Shown: one piece after another, positions 1-8,564 of the stretch
Layout: each line of letters begins with the position of its first letter
Position numbering within the stretch: position 1 is the stretch's first letter
NCBI GenBank assembly: GCA_029260575.1
Contig: JAJDDB010000004.1
Coordinates: forward strand, 62,001-126,000
Source of the DNA: Phycisphaerales bacterium
Lineage (GTDB): Bacteria; Planctomycetota; Phycisphaerae; Phycisphaerales; SM1A02
DNA: 64,000 bases
Direction of reading: 5' to 3'
Translations under genes and position numbers: made by a program
The notes under the pieces: model-generated
What the model saw: the letters and a program-made list of their open reading frames with translations, nothing else
Databases searched by the model: none
What the model was told of the DNA's origin: nothing

Positions 1-324
1 GGCGTTGATGACGTCGGCCACAAGGCGAAGCTGTTCGCGTACGGATTCCGTCGATGCAGTGTTCAATTCCTCATCCATTGCAAAAGCCTTGGCAATGTTG
101 AAAGCCATGATGCGGACCGACACATCGGAAGATTGCGAATCGGCTGCGGTGATGCCGGCTGGACGTGCGGGTGCCCCTGAAAGGGGCGTCTCGGCATTGG
201 CCAGCCACAGGCCGTTAATCACGAACAGCCCGGCCACAAGTGCAGGGACGCCGATCAGTATCAACGCGGCAGCATATAGACCACGGCGGAGACAGCGGCG
301 CCAACGAGGCTTTGGACGTGTCAC
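1..324 (-). CDS. Membrane-anchored endonuclease/exonuclease/phosphatase-like protein (5' part only)
   Basis: The gene runs off the left edge, so only the first 108 codons are visible. It starts at GTG (322-324); an in-frame TGA lies eight codons upstream and no better start is present. The protein opens with a basic stretch (TRPKPRWRRCLRRG) followed by one hydrophobic helix, about residues 14-38, which is a likely membrane anchor. After a low-complexity linker comes VSVRIMAFNIAKAF. This resembles the first beta strand of the endonuclease/exonuclease/phosphatase fold, where the Asn contributes to the active site. The metal-binding Glu and the catalytic His/Asp motifs would lie outside the window. 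The family call rests on one short motif and is tentative. Confidence 0.5.
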   Translation of the reverse strand, partial: MTRPKPRWRRCLRRGLYAAALILIGVPALVAGLFVINGLWLANAETPLSGAPARPAGITAADSQSSDVSVRIMAFNIAKAFAMDEELNTASTESVREQLRLVADVINA

Positions 325-399
325 GACAGTAATACCGCCCGCGGCTCAATCGAGGTTCGGATTTGTTACCTGATTCATCCAAGTGAATCGCTGCGAATC

Positions 400-429
400 T
401 TGACGCAGGCAGAAGGGGGTGGATACACT
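400..429 (+). promoter_or_regulatory. Sigma-70-like promoter for tRNA-Asp
   Basis: TTGACG at 400-405 and TACACT at 424-429 are separated by 18 bases and lie about 45 bases upstream of the mature tRNA. The -35 is near consensus and the -10 matches four of six positions. It is the only good candidate between the divergent gene at 324 and the tRNA. Confidence 0.5.
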
Positions 430-473
430 GCTCGGCCCGGCCAAGCAGGTCGGGACCCGAATACCGGGTATTT

Positions 474-547
474 GGGGCGGTAGCTCAATTGGTTAGAGTA
501 CTGGACTGTCGATCCAGTGGTTGCGGGTTCGAGTCCCGTCCGCCTCG
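474..547 (+). tRNA. tRNA-Asp (anticodon GTC)
   Basis: A complete cloverleaf can be folded by eye. The 7-bp acceptor pairs 474-480 with 540-546 (one G-U), with discriminator G at 547. The D arm contains AGCTCAATTGGTTAGAG. The anticodon stem CTGGA/TCCAG closes the loop CTGTCGA, giving anticodon GTC. The T arm is GCGGG-TTCGAGT-CCCGT. The 3' CCA is not encoded. The gene has its own promoter and an immediate terminator, so it is monocistronic. Confidence 0.96.
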
Positions 548-558
548 CTTGACGACAA

Positions 559-590
559 AGCCCTGCCATCTTCGGCAGGGCTTATTTGTT
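559..590 (+). terminator. Intrinsic terminator of tRNA-Asp
   Basis: Perfect 9-bp stem AGCCCTGCC/GGCAGGGCT (559-567, 574-582) with a 6-base loop, followed by TATTTGTT. It lies 11 bases after the tRNA and is a convincing rho-independent terminator. Confidence 0.88.
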
Positions 591-643
591 GCGCATGCCG
601 TTATCTTGAGCAATCTTGCGTGTGTGCTTTCGACACAACCGCA

Positions 644-808
644 CGCGAGCCGCATCCGGTCGTTGATGCCGCTTTCCGCCAGCGCCTTGATCGCCACCGC
701 TCGATCAAGCTGCGCATCATGGCCTAAGTACACCACACCCATGCCGCCACGGCCGAGTTCATGCTCGATCGTGTACGTGCCTATGGTCGTGGGGTGCGTG
801 TCTGGCAT
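644..808 (-). pseudogene. Truncated Ser/Thr protein kinase (N-terminal lobe only)
   Basis: From ATG at 808 the frame reads as the start of a Hanks-type kinase: EHELGRGGMGVVYLGHD (glycine-rich loop), then DRAVAIKALAES with the VAIK lysine. It is strongly similar to the first 55 residues of the intact kinase at 873-3530 (ERELGRGGMGVVYLSHD, DRPVAIKALSED). Similarity stops after NDRMRLA, where a kinase should continue into helix C, and the frame runs into the tRNA terminator. No HRD or DFG motif follows. It is a broken paralogue left between the intact kinase and the tRNA, and is not expected to make an active enzyme. Confidence 0.75.
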
Positions 809-872
809 TTGGGAGTGTAGCGAAACCAACTTCAGAATTGAGTGGAGGAATCCGGTCGCGGCCACGGGCGCG

Positions 873-3530
873 TCAATCCTGCCGGAATTCCTCGAACCAG
901 TTCTCGATGACGGAGATTGTTGCCGGATCGTCCGCTTCCACATTGCGCAGTACTGCGATGAAGCGATCGGGATCCGGCGTCGGATGAATATCAGGCAAGC
1001 GGTCCCTATCAATTGTTGCATCGTCGAAGACCGGCCGCGGTGTGCTGAAAACGGGCGAGGGTTCAATCGTCACGTCTACTTCTTTGAATGTGTCATCAGA
1101 CCAGTAGTACAACGACTTGCCGTCAACCGACCACACAGGCGAGTTGCCTTGTTCAATGGAGACCTGCCATTTGCCGGTTCCATCCGGCGTACGCGTGCAA
1201 TAGACCTGCTGTGTACCCGATTCTGCCGAAGTGTATGCGAGCACATCACCAGTCGGGTGCAGGGTAAACCCCTGAAACGTTGACTCGGCGGCACGCAGAG
1301 TCTTCTGATCAGTCGGATCTTCCAGCGAAATGAGTGTCATGGTCCGGTCCTGTTGGAAGGGGTCGGACATCGCTGCGCCTGTTGTAAATGCTTTGTTGAC
1401 GGACATGATCATTGCATTGATGGCAGGTCGAGTCTCTCCGGAACCGTCTGCGGCAATGAAGTGTGTCGCTGACTTCGACATGTCTCCGAGATCCGGCGTC
1501 ATCACCATGATCTCACGACCGTCCGGCGACCAGCCCACGCCGACCGCAACGTCGTCGTAGTAGGTAACGCGACTGTTGACGCCGCGTGCGAGGTCGCGCA
1601 CCCAGACATCCGCTTTATTGAACGCCTCGCCGGCCGTGAACAGCACCTTCGTCCCGTCCGGTGAAACGATCGGATTTTGAATCAGGTTGAAACCGCCGCT
1701 GATCGCCTCGACCACGCCCGATCGAGACAACCAGACGAGCTCGCCACCCGGAGTGCGGGTGCCGCGCATCATCACCAGCGTGCCGTCGTTTGAGACGCTT
1801 GGTGATGAAGCTTTGTTCAGAACAAGGAACGGATCACCGGCGACAGTCATCGATTCCGGCGAGAATTCGACTGCCCAGATACTCTGCGGATCGAATCCGT
1901 GCGCAAAGAGCACATGCCCCGTGGGCGACCACGCTGGATCGAACAGCGAGTATTCACCCATGTCGGCAATTTCGACCCGGCTGGTTCCGTCGTAGGCCTG
2001 GAGAATCAGATGGCCGTCGCGTCGATGCTGCACAAAGATGATGACATCGGTTTCAGGTATGACGACAGCTTCGTGAAAATCAATCTCTGTGTCGTTGTCG
2101 GATTCAAGCAATCTCGTGACCAAGCCGCCGCGAGCGGAGACCGCGATGATCGCCTCATCTCCATCGCCAGCGCTCTGCGTGGCGATGATCCGGTCATCAG
2201 TGGTCCAGCCGCCACAATGCTGACCTGCGCCGGTGATTTGCGCCAGTTCAATCACACCTCCCCCCTGGGAAGGGATCTTGTACATCGCGCTCGGCGTCGC
2301 AAATGCGATCCACGCACTATCGGGTGACCACACGAGCGACAATGCGCCGTCCGTTGCTACAAGCGGTTGCGAGTCGAATGAATCAAGATGCCGGACATGA
2401 ATCGTCTTGTCCAGAATGTACGCCACGCGCGTGCCGTCCGGCGAGATGCGGGGATTCGCCTGAGAAAACATTTGCCCTTCAGCTTCGGTCATGAGATCGA
2501 ACTTCCGAACTGTGCGCAGCGGTTCCTGATGGGTGGCAACGGCAGCGAACCACACAGAAGCGCCAACGGCAAGCAGGAGAAGAACCATTGCCAGCATGCG
2601 GACAGCAGTACCCTTCGCTGAGGACACTGCTGTGAGTGAAGCACCATATTCACTTTCTTTCTCAGCATGCATCAATTCCAACCGTACATCGCCGATGTCG
2701 CGGTAGCGCAGCTTCTTATCGCGCTCCACACAACGGCTTAACACGCGCCGAACACCAGCCGGTGTGTCAGCAGGCAGCCGTTCAAGATCAATACCCTTGT
2801 GCAGCACCGCGCCGATTGAATCACTTACAGTTTCACCGACGAATGGACTCGCGCCCGTAAGCAGTTCGTACAGGACGACGCCGAACGACCAGATGTCGGT
2901 GCGCTTGTCGACACGGCGACCGCGCGCCTGTTCCGGGCTCATGTATGCAGCGGTGCCGAGGATCACTCCGGGCATCGATGGCGAGTGCTGCAGTGCCGGG
3001 CTGGTCAGTGTCGGGCCGTCACTGAGAATCGATGATGATGATGTGACTTCATCAATGCGGGCAAGGCCGAAGTCGAGGACCTTGGCCACTCCCTCCGGCG
3101 TGATGATGACATTGCCCGGTTTGAGATCGCGGTGTATCACACCTGCGTCATGCGCCGCTTCAATGCCGGCTGCGATCTGGATTGCAAACTCAATCGCATC
3201 ATCTACTGGCAGCGGTCCACGATCGAGTCGTTCTTCCAGAGATTCACCTTCGACGAACTCAAGAATGAGAAAACGCCGGCCGTCCTGTTCTTCGACACCG
3301 TAGATGCCCGCAATATTGGCGTGATTGAGTTGGGCCAGCGTCTTGGCTTCGCGCTCAAATCGGGCCAGCCTTGCCGGGTCGTTCACAACGTCTTCTGACA
3401 ACGCCTTGATGGCAACCGGCCGATCAAGTGTGTCATCGTGGCTGAGATAGACAACACCCATCCCGCCGCGGCCGAGTTCACGTTCGATTCTGTATGAGCC
3501 AATCTGATTGGGTGCAGAGGAATCCATCAT
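873..3530 (-). CDS. Ser/Thr protein kinase with C-terminal beta-propeller (885 aa)
   Basis: Hanks-type transmembrane Ser/Thr kinase. The catalytic domain spans about residues 13-280: GRGGMGVVYL loop at 20-29, ATP-binding Lys42 in VAIK, HRDLKPGN at 133-140 (catalytic Asp135), DFG at 153-155, and MSPEQARG with DIWSFGVVLYELLTG further on. One hydrophobic helix follows near residues 310-330 (AVRMLAMVLLLLAVGASVWF). The remaining 550 residues are TolB/WD40-like propeller repeats (SPDGTRVAYI, SPDSAWIAFA, SPDGTKVLF, SPDGREIMVM). This kinase-TM-propeller layout is common in Acidobacteriota and Planctomycetota. By inference the propeller senses ligands outside the cytoplasm. Two ATGs occur at the start (3530 and 3527). 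A truncated paralogue lies just downstream. Confidence 0.93.
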   Translation of the reverse strand: MMDSSAPNQIGSYRIERELGRGGMGVVYLSHDDTLDRPVAIKALSEDVVNDPARLARFEREAKTLAQLNHANIAGIYGVEEQDGRRFLILEFVEGESLEERLDRGPLPVDDAIEFAIQIAAGIEAAHDAGVIHRDLKPGNVIITPEGVAKVLDFGLARIDEVTSSSSILSDGPTLTSPALQHSPSMPGVILGTAAYMSPEQARGRRVDKRTDIWSFGVVLYELLTGASPFVGETVSDSIGAVLHKGIDLERLPADTPAGVRRVLSRCVERDKKLRYRDIGDVRLELMHAEKESEYGASLTAVSSAKGTAVRMLAMVLLLLAVGASVWFAAVATHQEPLRTVRKFDLMTEAEGQMFSQANPRISPDGTRVAYILDKTIHVRHLDSFDSQPLVATDGALSLVWSPDSAWIAFATPSAMYKIPSQGGGVIELAQITGAGQHCGGWTTDDRIIATQSAGDGDEAIIAVSARGGLVTRLLESDNDTEIDFHEAVVIPETDVIIFVQHRRDGHLILQAYDGTSRVEIADMGEYSLFDPAWSPTGHVLFAHGFDPQSIWAVEFSPESMTVAGDPFLVLNKASSPSVSNDGTLVMMRGTRTPGGELVWLSRSGVVEAISGGFNLIQNPIVSPDGTKVLFTAGEAFNKADVWVRDLARGVNSRVTYYDDVAVGVGWSPDGREIMVMTPDLGDMSKSATHFIAADGSGETRPAINAMIMSVNKAFTTGAAMSDPFQQDRTMTLISLEDPTDQKTLRAAESTFQGFTLHPTGDVLAYTSAESGTQQVYCTRTPDGTGKWQVSIEQGNSPVWSVDGKSLYYWSDDTFKEVDVTIEPSPVFSTPRPVFDDATIDRDRLPDIHPTPDPDRFIAVLRNVEADDPATISVIENWFEEFRQD

Positions 3531-3715
3531 TCCGCCATCGTACTACGATTTTGCGCATGCGGCAGCAGCGATCCATGCTGTTGAAGCTGGGGAGTCCCGA
3601 TAAGACAAATCGGGCGACGTGCGAATCACCTTGGATTGAAGAATCAAAGTCTTGAACTACGGTCTTGCGCGCTTGAAAGTGCAGATGACGTTGAACAATG
3701 CTCTCAGTTAACGCG

Positions 3716-4891
3716 TTATTCGGTCTGCTGTTCGTGCCACGCAGCAAGCACTTCTACTTCCTTTTCGGGCGAAATACCGGCCCTGCGATGCAGACCCATG
3801 CGCGCATCATCCTCCAGACCATCGTACCACTGCAACGTGTCTTCAAGTGTCTCCACCATCGGGCGGAATGTCAGTCCCGCAGCGACAGCTTTGTCGATAT
3901 TGCGTGATCCGAAGCCCGCGTATTCTCCTTCTGAAGGAAGCCAGCACGGCATCTGCATCCACGGGCCGACTTGATGTTCCGCAAGGAAATCATTTGGCAC
4001 CCACGTGAATGTCGTATCCGACTCAGCAACTGTTCGGCATTGCTCGAGCATGCGTTTCATTGTCAGCGGATTGCGCGGATGCGGGCCGACAACATTGAAC
4101 GTGCCGTCGAAGCTGCGTTCCATACACAGCAATTCAAATTCAACAAGATCACGGCCGTCGATATTCTGAATGCGCGTTTCGCCATCGCCGGGCGCAAGCA
4201 CTTCACCGCCCTTGCGCACGCGCACCGGCCAGTACCCACCGCGGTAGCTGAAATCGCGCGGCCCGATGATTAGACCGGGGCGGAAGATTGTATTGCGATC
4301 CGGAAACAGTTTGCGGACACGGTTCTCGCATTCCGCTTTGAACGGGCCAAAGAGTTCCCAGTTGAATTCCATGTTGTCTGCATCGGGCGCGCTGCCGACT
4401 TCTGCTGACTCGTCCTGATTCTTCTCGGATGAATCGACATAGACCGACATTGATGAGACGAACATGTATCGGGCTGCATTGTTCTTTAGAAGTCTTGCGG
4501 TCGCTTCAACAAGACTGGGAATGTGCGGCCAGATATCGAGCACAACATCCCACGTTCTGCCGGCTTTGACTTCCGCCTCGAGTGCGCTGAGTCCGTTGCC
4601 TTGATCGGGAACGCGATCGCCGATCAGGCATTCGACGTCGGGGAACATCTCCTGCGAACGGTTGCCGCGGTTGAACATGCTCAGTTCATGGCCGTGCGCT
4701 TGGGCCTGGCGGAGGAAGTGCGGTCCGGTCTGGCCTGTTCCGCCGAGCACGAGGATTTTCAATTGATCAGGCACTCTTCTAGCATCATATTGCTGTGCAG
4801 TTGCATTGCTGGTCAGTGGTGTCAAGCCGAGGGCAGCTCCAGCCCCGGCGGCTGCACCCAGAAATGCACGTCGAGATTGATCGTTCTGCAT
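3716..4891 (-). CDS. Tat-exported NAD-dependent epimerase/dehydratase family protein
   Basis: 391 residues. The N-terminus carries a Tat signal (SRRAFLG at 6-12, then an Ala/Gly-rich hydrophobic stretch to about residue 32), so the enzyme is probably folded with cofactor before export. The mature part starts with a Rossmann strand LKILVLGGTGQTG (glycine motif at 50-56), followed by a region typical of extended SDR/NAD-epimerase proteins (MFNRGNR, VSSMSVYVDSS). The canonical YxxxK catalytic pair is not obvious, so it may bind NAD(P) without classical SDR chemistry. The substrate cannot be deduced. The start is the ATG at 4891, directly before the Tat motif. It stands alone between the kinase and the PqqB-like gene. 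Confidence 0.8.
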   Translation of the reverse strand: MQNDQSRRAFLGAAAGAGAALGLTPLTSNATAQQYDARRVPDQLKILVLGGTGQTGPHFLRQAQAHGHELSMFNRGNRSQEMFPDVECLIGDRVPDQGNGLSALEAEVKAGRTWDVVLDIWPHIPSLVEATARLLKNNAARYMFVSSMSVYVDSSEKNQDESAEVGSAPDADNMEFNWELFGPFKAECENRVRKLFPDRNTIFRPGLIIGPRDFSYRGGYWPVRVRKGGEVLAPGDGETRIQNIDGRDLVEFELLCMERSFDGTFNVVGPHPRNPLTMKRMLEQCRTVAESDTTFTWVPNDFLAEHQVGPWMQMPCWLPSEGEYAGFGSRNIDKAVAAGLTFRPMVETLEDTLQWYDGLEDDARMGLHRRAGISPEKEVEVLAAWHEQQTE

Positions 4892-5068
4892 AGATAACCC
4901 TTACATAATTATGGCTTTGCGTGCGCCGTCATCAAAACAAATGTTGTGCGGGAGCGATTTCGTTGCGCATCGGCTTTGCTCTTACTGGTTGATCGATGTT
5001 CAGGTTGCTGCGTTTCACGAAAAACTGAGCGGAGATGCGGTCGTAATGAACGCGAGATTCAAATTCAA

Positions 5069-6073
5069 TCAATGCCGGTTGTCGTGCGGCGCAGTCTGAA
5101 GTGTGAACACATCGCCTTCCCTTGCGATCTGAAATCCGGCAGCTTGTGTTGTCGTGGCCGCGCTACTTTCAGGGTGCAAAGCTGGATTCGTGTGATTCAA
5201 GTGAATGAACCGTATCTTGGCACGCTCAGAAAGTGGAAGTTCTGCGAGTTGATGTATTGTTTCTTCGATAAACGGGTGGGGGATATCCGACATGTCTCTG
5301 CCGGGAATCTCGCCGTTGCGGTAGAAGGTTCCATCGAGAAACGCGATATCCACTCGAGACAATTCGTCTTCGATTGCCCGATTCCATCGTTCCCATTTAT
5401 CGATGTCAGGAATATACAGAACCGACAGACTCGGACCGACAATGCGATAGCCGACCGTCTCGGAGAATTCATCACGATGCGGTACACGCAGCGGCGTGAT
5501 TGTGATGCGTTTATTGAGCTGCAGCGCAACATCGTCTTCAAGCACGCGCAGTTCGATGTTTCCAAGTTCGACGAGCTGACTCCACGGTCCGTTTGTGCTT
5601 AGAAACTTCCGCATCCTCGGCATGGCGTAAACCGGAACACTGTGCGCACCGGTGACTTCACGGCCGAGATCCTGCAATCCCGTGTAATGACCGATGTGTG
5701 CATGTGTCAGAAAAATTCCCGACAATCCCGGCTGCGAGCTATTGTCGCGATTCGGCGGCGCAACCGCATCGAGCATCTGAAGTTGCTCGCGAAGGTCCGG
5801 CGTCGCATCGATCAACCATCGTTCGTTCGAGATCGGATCAACAATGCCCAGGCAAGCAACATGCCTGCGGCGTTGCGCATCGGTCCATGCGGGGCGGCAA
5901 CACTCCTTGCGGCATGCGGTTTGTGGATAGCCCGCATCCTGCGCGACGCCGAGCACAATCACGAATGGGTATTGGTGCGATGCACTATGAACATCAGAAT
6001 GTGCGCGTACAGATCCGCAGCCGCCGATCCACAGCACGAATAGAGTGGCAAATGAGAGAAGAGTCTGCGTCAT
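5069..6073 (-). CDS. PqqB-like metallo-beta-lactamase-fold hydrolase, exported
   Basis: 334 residues of the MBL fold, closest in style to PqqB. VLGVAQDAGYPQTACRK with a Cys cluster (C54, C58, C59) opens the domain. WLIDATPDL is followed by the metal motif THAHIGHYTGL (HAHIGH at 124-129); further metal-ligand candidates are LRVPHRDE, YIPDIDKW and FIHLNHTNP. PqqB proper acts in pyrroloquinoline quinone synthesis, but no other pqq gene is visible, so this is probably a paralogue with another substrate. Residues 1-19 (LFVLWIGGC) look like a lipoprotein signal with Cys19 as the lipid site. The start is the ATG at 6073, 36 bases after the stop of the next gene upstream. Confidence 0.8.
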   Translation of the reverse strand: MTQTLLSFATLFVLWIGGCGSVRAHSDVHSASHQYPFVIVLGVAQDAGYPQTACRKECCRPAWTDAQRRRHVACLGIVDPISNERWLIDATPDLREQLQMLDAVAPPNRDNSSQPGLSGIFLTHAHIGHYTGLQDLGREVTGAHSVPVYAMPRMRKFLSTNGPWSQLVELGNIELRVLEDDVALQLNKRITITPLRVPHRDEFSETVGYRIVGPSLSVLYIPDIDKWERWNRAIEDELSRVDIAFLDGTFYRNGEIPGRDMSDIPHPFIEETIHQLAELPLSERAKIRFIHLNHTNPALHPESSAATTTQAAGFQIAREGDVFTLQTAPHDNRH

Positions 6074-6109
6074 CTCCGCATCGTATCAGGGCATCACGAG
6101 CGGGTGAAA

Positions 6110-7432
6110 CTACTCGTTGTCCGACTTCACGATGCGTTCATACTGAATCAAAGCGCTCAGCGCATGCTGCACGTAATCGATCCGCACTTCGCCAGCTCTG
6201 CGATTGAAAGTTTCGCTATACATCGGATGCGTCCTGGGAATCTGCCCAATGGCCCGTGGAAACCCTCCTGCCTGGGATCCCTCGGCAATCTGCGCCTTCA
6301 GTATAAACGCAATTGCCTGCTGCGCGTGAAACTGAATCTGGCTGCGCGCATCATCATTCTCATTTTCAAGCATATGCAGTGCCGCAAGCAATCCTTCAGC
6401 GCGCGTTGCGGTCGGAGTTGTCGTCCCATCTGCTGTAAAACAGCCGGCTTCGGGGGTGAACTTTTGCACTTCATTTTTGTTGCGAATCATGCTCTCGCAA
6501 ATCTGCAGTGCGTGATTTCGAAGCAATGCATTGTCGTCGGTGCGCTCGCATTTCTCAAGAAGTGGCAGAAGCGCAGCCGTCGCAAGCAGCGCCCAATGAT
6601 CAGCCGGAACAAATGTGTCGTCAGCCCGTGTCTCTGCCAGATAGCGCAGCGCATCGGCAGCAGCCTGCAGAAACCGGAGGTCGTGATCGGCCTCATACAG
6701 CATGAACAGGCCGAACGCTGCTTCGCCCGGGTAATACAACGAGTTCCATGAACGATCTTTTCCGCCGGCAGTAGGAACGAATTTCGAAACGAAGCGTCCA
6801 TCGTCATCCTGCATGAAAGTGATGAATCGCCCGAGTTGCTGAAGTTGCTGCATCGATGCAGCTGAATGCTCCGGCCCAAGTGCGAGAAGTGCAAGTAACC
6901 CCAATCCGCTGCCGCCGAGCTTGGCAACCGATTCGCGTTCGCCCGTGATTTCGGGATCGGACCAGATTGCAAGCAGGCCCTCTTCTCCGGGAACATCGCG
7001 CAGGCAGGAATCGATGAGATAGCATTGTGCGCGATGTATCGCTTTGGCAATACGATCATCGGGCGCCCTGTGATATGCCATGCCGAGCGCGTAGGTTGTG
7101 CCGCAATGCCGAAGTATGTTGTAATCAGGCGCGACACTCACATCCGGATCGACATGCGCGAGATATTGAAACCGTCCATCGTCCCGCTGCGTGCGGATGA
7201 TGTAGTCGGTTGCGGCATCGATCGCCGCGGAAATGTGGATTGCGTTTTCGTTTGGAGTCGCTGCATCGGTTACCGATTCACGTTGCTGCGCTGATGGGCT
7301 TGCCGGGGTTTGCGCCCCAGGACACACAAGGAGTACAGACGTCAATAGCGCGAATTGGGTGAATGATGTAACGGTGTTTCGGTGCCGCCACACATTTTCC
7401 TGTCGATGGGATTGTTGTATTTCACAGCGCAT
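6110..7432 (-). CDS. Exported alpha/alpha-toroid (terpenoid cyclase-like) protein
   Basis: 440 residues with a long basic N-region and a hydrophobic signal (FALLTSVLLVCPGA). The mature protein has repeated helical hairpins with the QxDDGRF signature of alpha/alpha-toroid proteins: AIDAATDYIIRTQRDDGRF, LGRFITFMQDDDGRF, LYYPGEAAFGLFMLYE and HWALLATAALLPLLEK. This fold occurs in prenyltransferase/squalene-cyclase-type proteins and in some glycoside-processing enzymes. No catalytic motif allows a choice. The ATG at 7432 overlaps the stop of the ZntB-like gene as TGATG, implying translational coupling. A GTG at 7441 is a possible earlier start. Confidence 0.65.
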   Translation of the reverse strand: MRCEIQQSHRQENVWRHRNTVTSFTQFALLTSVLLVCPGAQTPASPSAQQRESVTDAATPNENAIHISAAIDAATDYIIRTQRDDGRFQYLAHVDPDVSVAPDYNILRHCGTTYALGMAYHRAPDDRIAKAIHRAQCYLIDSCLRDVPGEEGLLAIWSDPEITGERESVAKLGGSGLGLLALLALGPEHSAASMQQLQQLGRFITFMQDDDGRFVSKFVPTAGGKDRSWNSLYYPGEAAFGLFMLYEADHDLRFLQAAADALRYLAETRADDTFVPADHWALLATAALLPLLEKCERTDDNALLRNHALQICESMIRNKNEVQKFTPEAGCFTADGTTTPTATRAEGLLAALHMLENENDDARSQIQFHAQQAIAFILKAQIAEGSQAGGFPRAIGQIPRTHPMYSETFNRRAGEVRIDYVQHALSALIQYERIVKSDNE

Positions 7433-8490
7433 CACAACCACTTCATCAGCTTGAACAGCAGCACTTCACCTGCAGCGAGGGCAACCAGCACAATGCAGAC
7501 GACCGCAAAGCCGACGGGTGACTCTGCAAGTGGAATGCCACCGACGTTTATGCCGAGCAGACCGGTGAGTATGGACAGCGGCAATGCGACAGTTGCGATA
7601 AGTGTCAGCAGGTACAGCGTTTTGCCCATGCGCATTTCATGGCGGGCGCGCATCTCTTCCTGCGTCACAGCAGCGCGATCGCGCAGTTCCTCCAGCGATT
7701 CGCCGATTCTGGTGGTGTGTTCAGCAGCCATGCGCAGCTCCGCAAGATCGCGCTGTGACAACAGCGCACCCGGATTGGTAATCAGAGCAAGAAGAGCATC
7801 GCGCTGCGGAACGATATGCCTGCGGTACGTTATCGCCTGCCTGCGAATGGTCGCCAATTGCGATCGCACGGCTGGATCATCCGTGTCGCGTTCCAGCATT
7901 GCATCCTCAATGGAGTCGAGCATTTCCTCGAGGTTCTCGACCGTTGGATTCATACGCATTGCCAGACCCATTGCTACCGCCGTCAGAAACGCTCCTGTCG
8001 TCGGGGGCGCTTCGCCGCGTTCCGCCCGAGCGCGCAGCTCAACAATCGTCTGGAATCGATATTGCCTTGTCGATATCACCCGATTGAGTTCGACGAAGAT
8101 TCGAATGGTTATCAATTCGTCAGGTTCAGCCCCCGGGTTCATGTTCACGCCACGAAGAATGACAAGAAGACCGTCACCGACTGCTTGTGCGCGCGGACGA
8201 GTTTCATCGGTCAACAGGGATTCGACGACATGCGGATCAAGCCCGGCCTTCGTTCGAAGCCACTGCTGCGCGTGTTCCTTCTTGCGATCCAGATGGATCC
8301 AGATTGGCCGGGCATTCGGCGGGTGGGAAATATCATCCCAACCCATGCGCGAGGTGTACAACTCTTCATACGAACCAGGCAGATGTGTTGCCAGAATGAG
8401 ACCGCCTTCGGAATCAAACGGCGGAAAAGATCGTGGGTGTTCGCTACTGCTAGATCCAGGTGATTGCGGCGGCATTCCGTTTGACACCAT
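7432..8490 (-). CDS. ZntB-like CorA-family divalent cation transporter
   Basis: 352 residues. A long cytoplasmic N-terminal domain (IWIHLDRKKEHAQQWL, LDPHVVESLLTDETRPRAQ, GDGLLVILRGVN) leads to a coiled central helix and two C-terminal transmembrane helices (LYLLTLIATVALPLSILTGLL and VGFAVVCIVLVALAAGEVLLF). The pore loop reads GINVGGIPL, the GxNxGGIP form of ZntB rather than the GMN of CorA, so zinc or another divalent metal is more likely than magnesium. The ATG at 8490 is preferred because GAGG precedes it by five bases; a GTG at 8553 is also in frame. It lies just downstream of the RND pump genes. Confidence 0.86.
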   Translation of the reverse strand: MVSNGMPPQSPGSSSSEHPRSFPPFDSEGGLILATHLPGSYEELYTSRMGWDDISHPPNARPIWIHLDRKKEHAQQWLRTKAGLDPHVVESLLTDETRPRAQAVGDGLLVILRGVNMNPGAEPDELITIRIFVELNRVISTRQYRFQTIVELRARAERGEAPPTTGAFLTAVAMGLAMRMNPTVENLEEMLDSIEDAMLERDTDDPAVRSQLATIRRQAITYRRHIVPQRDALLALITNPGALLSQRDLAELRMAAEHTTRIGESLEELRDRAAVTQEEMRARHEMRMGKTLYLLTLIATVALPLSILTGLLGINVGGIPLAESPVGFAVVCIVLVALAAGEVLLFKLMKWL

Positions 8491-8564
8491 CGTTTCCTCG
8501 ACTGCGGTCGTCAACGTGTCACGACGTATCGGCACATCAACGAATCGTAACACAACAGCATTCT

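Noticed and set aside
5069-6073. True PqqB of a PQQ synthesis pathway
   Set aside because: No pqqA, C, D or E is nearby, and the protein has an export/lipoprotein signal not expected for PqqB.
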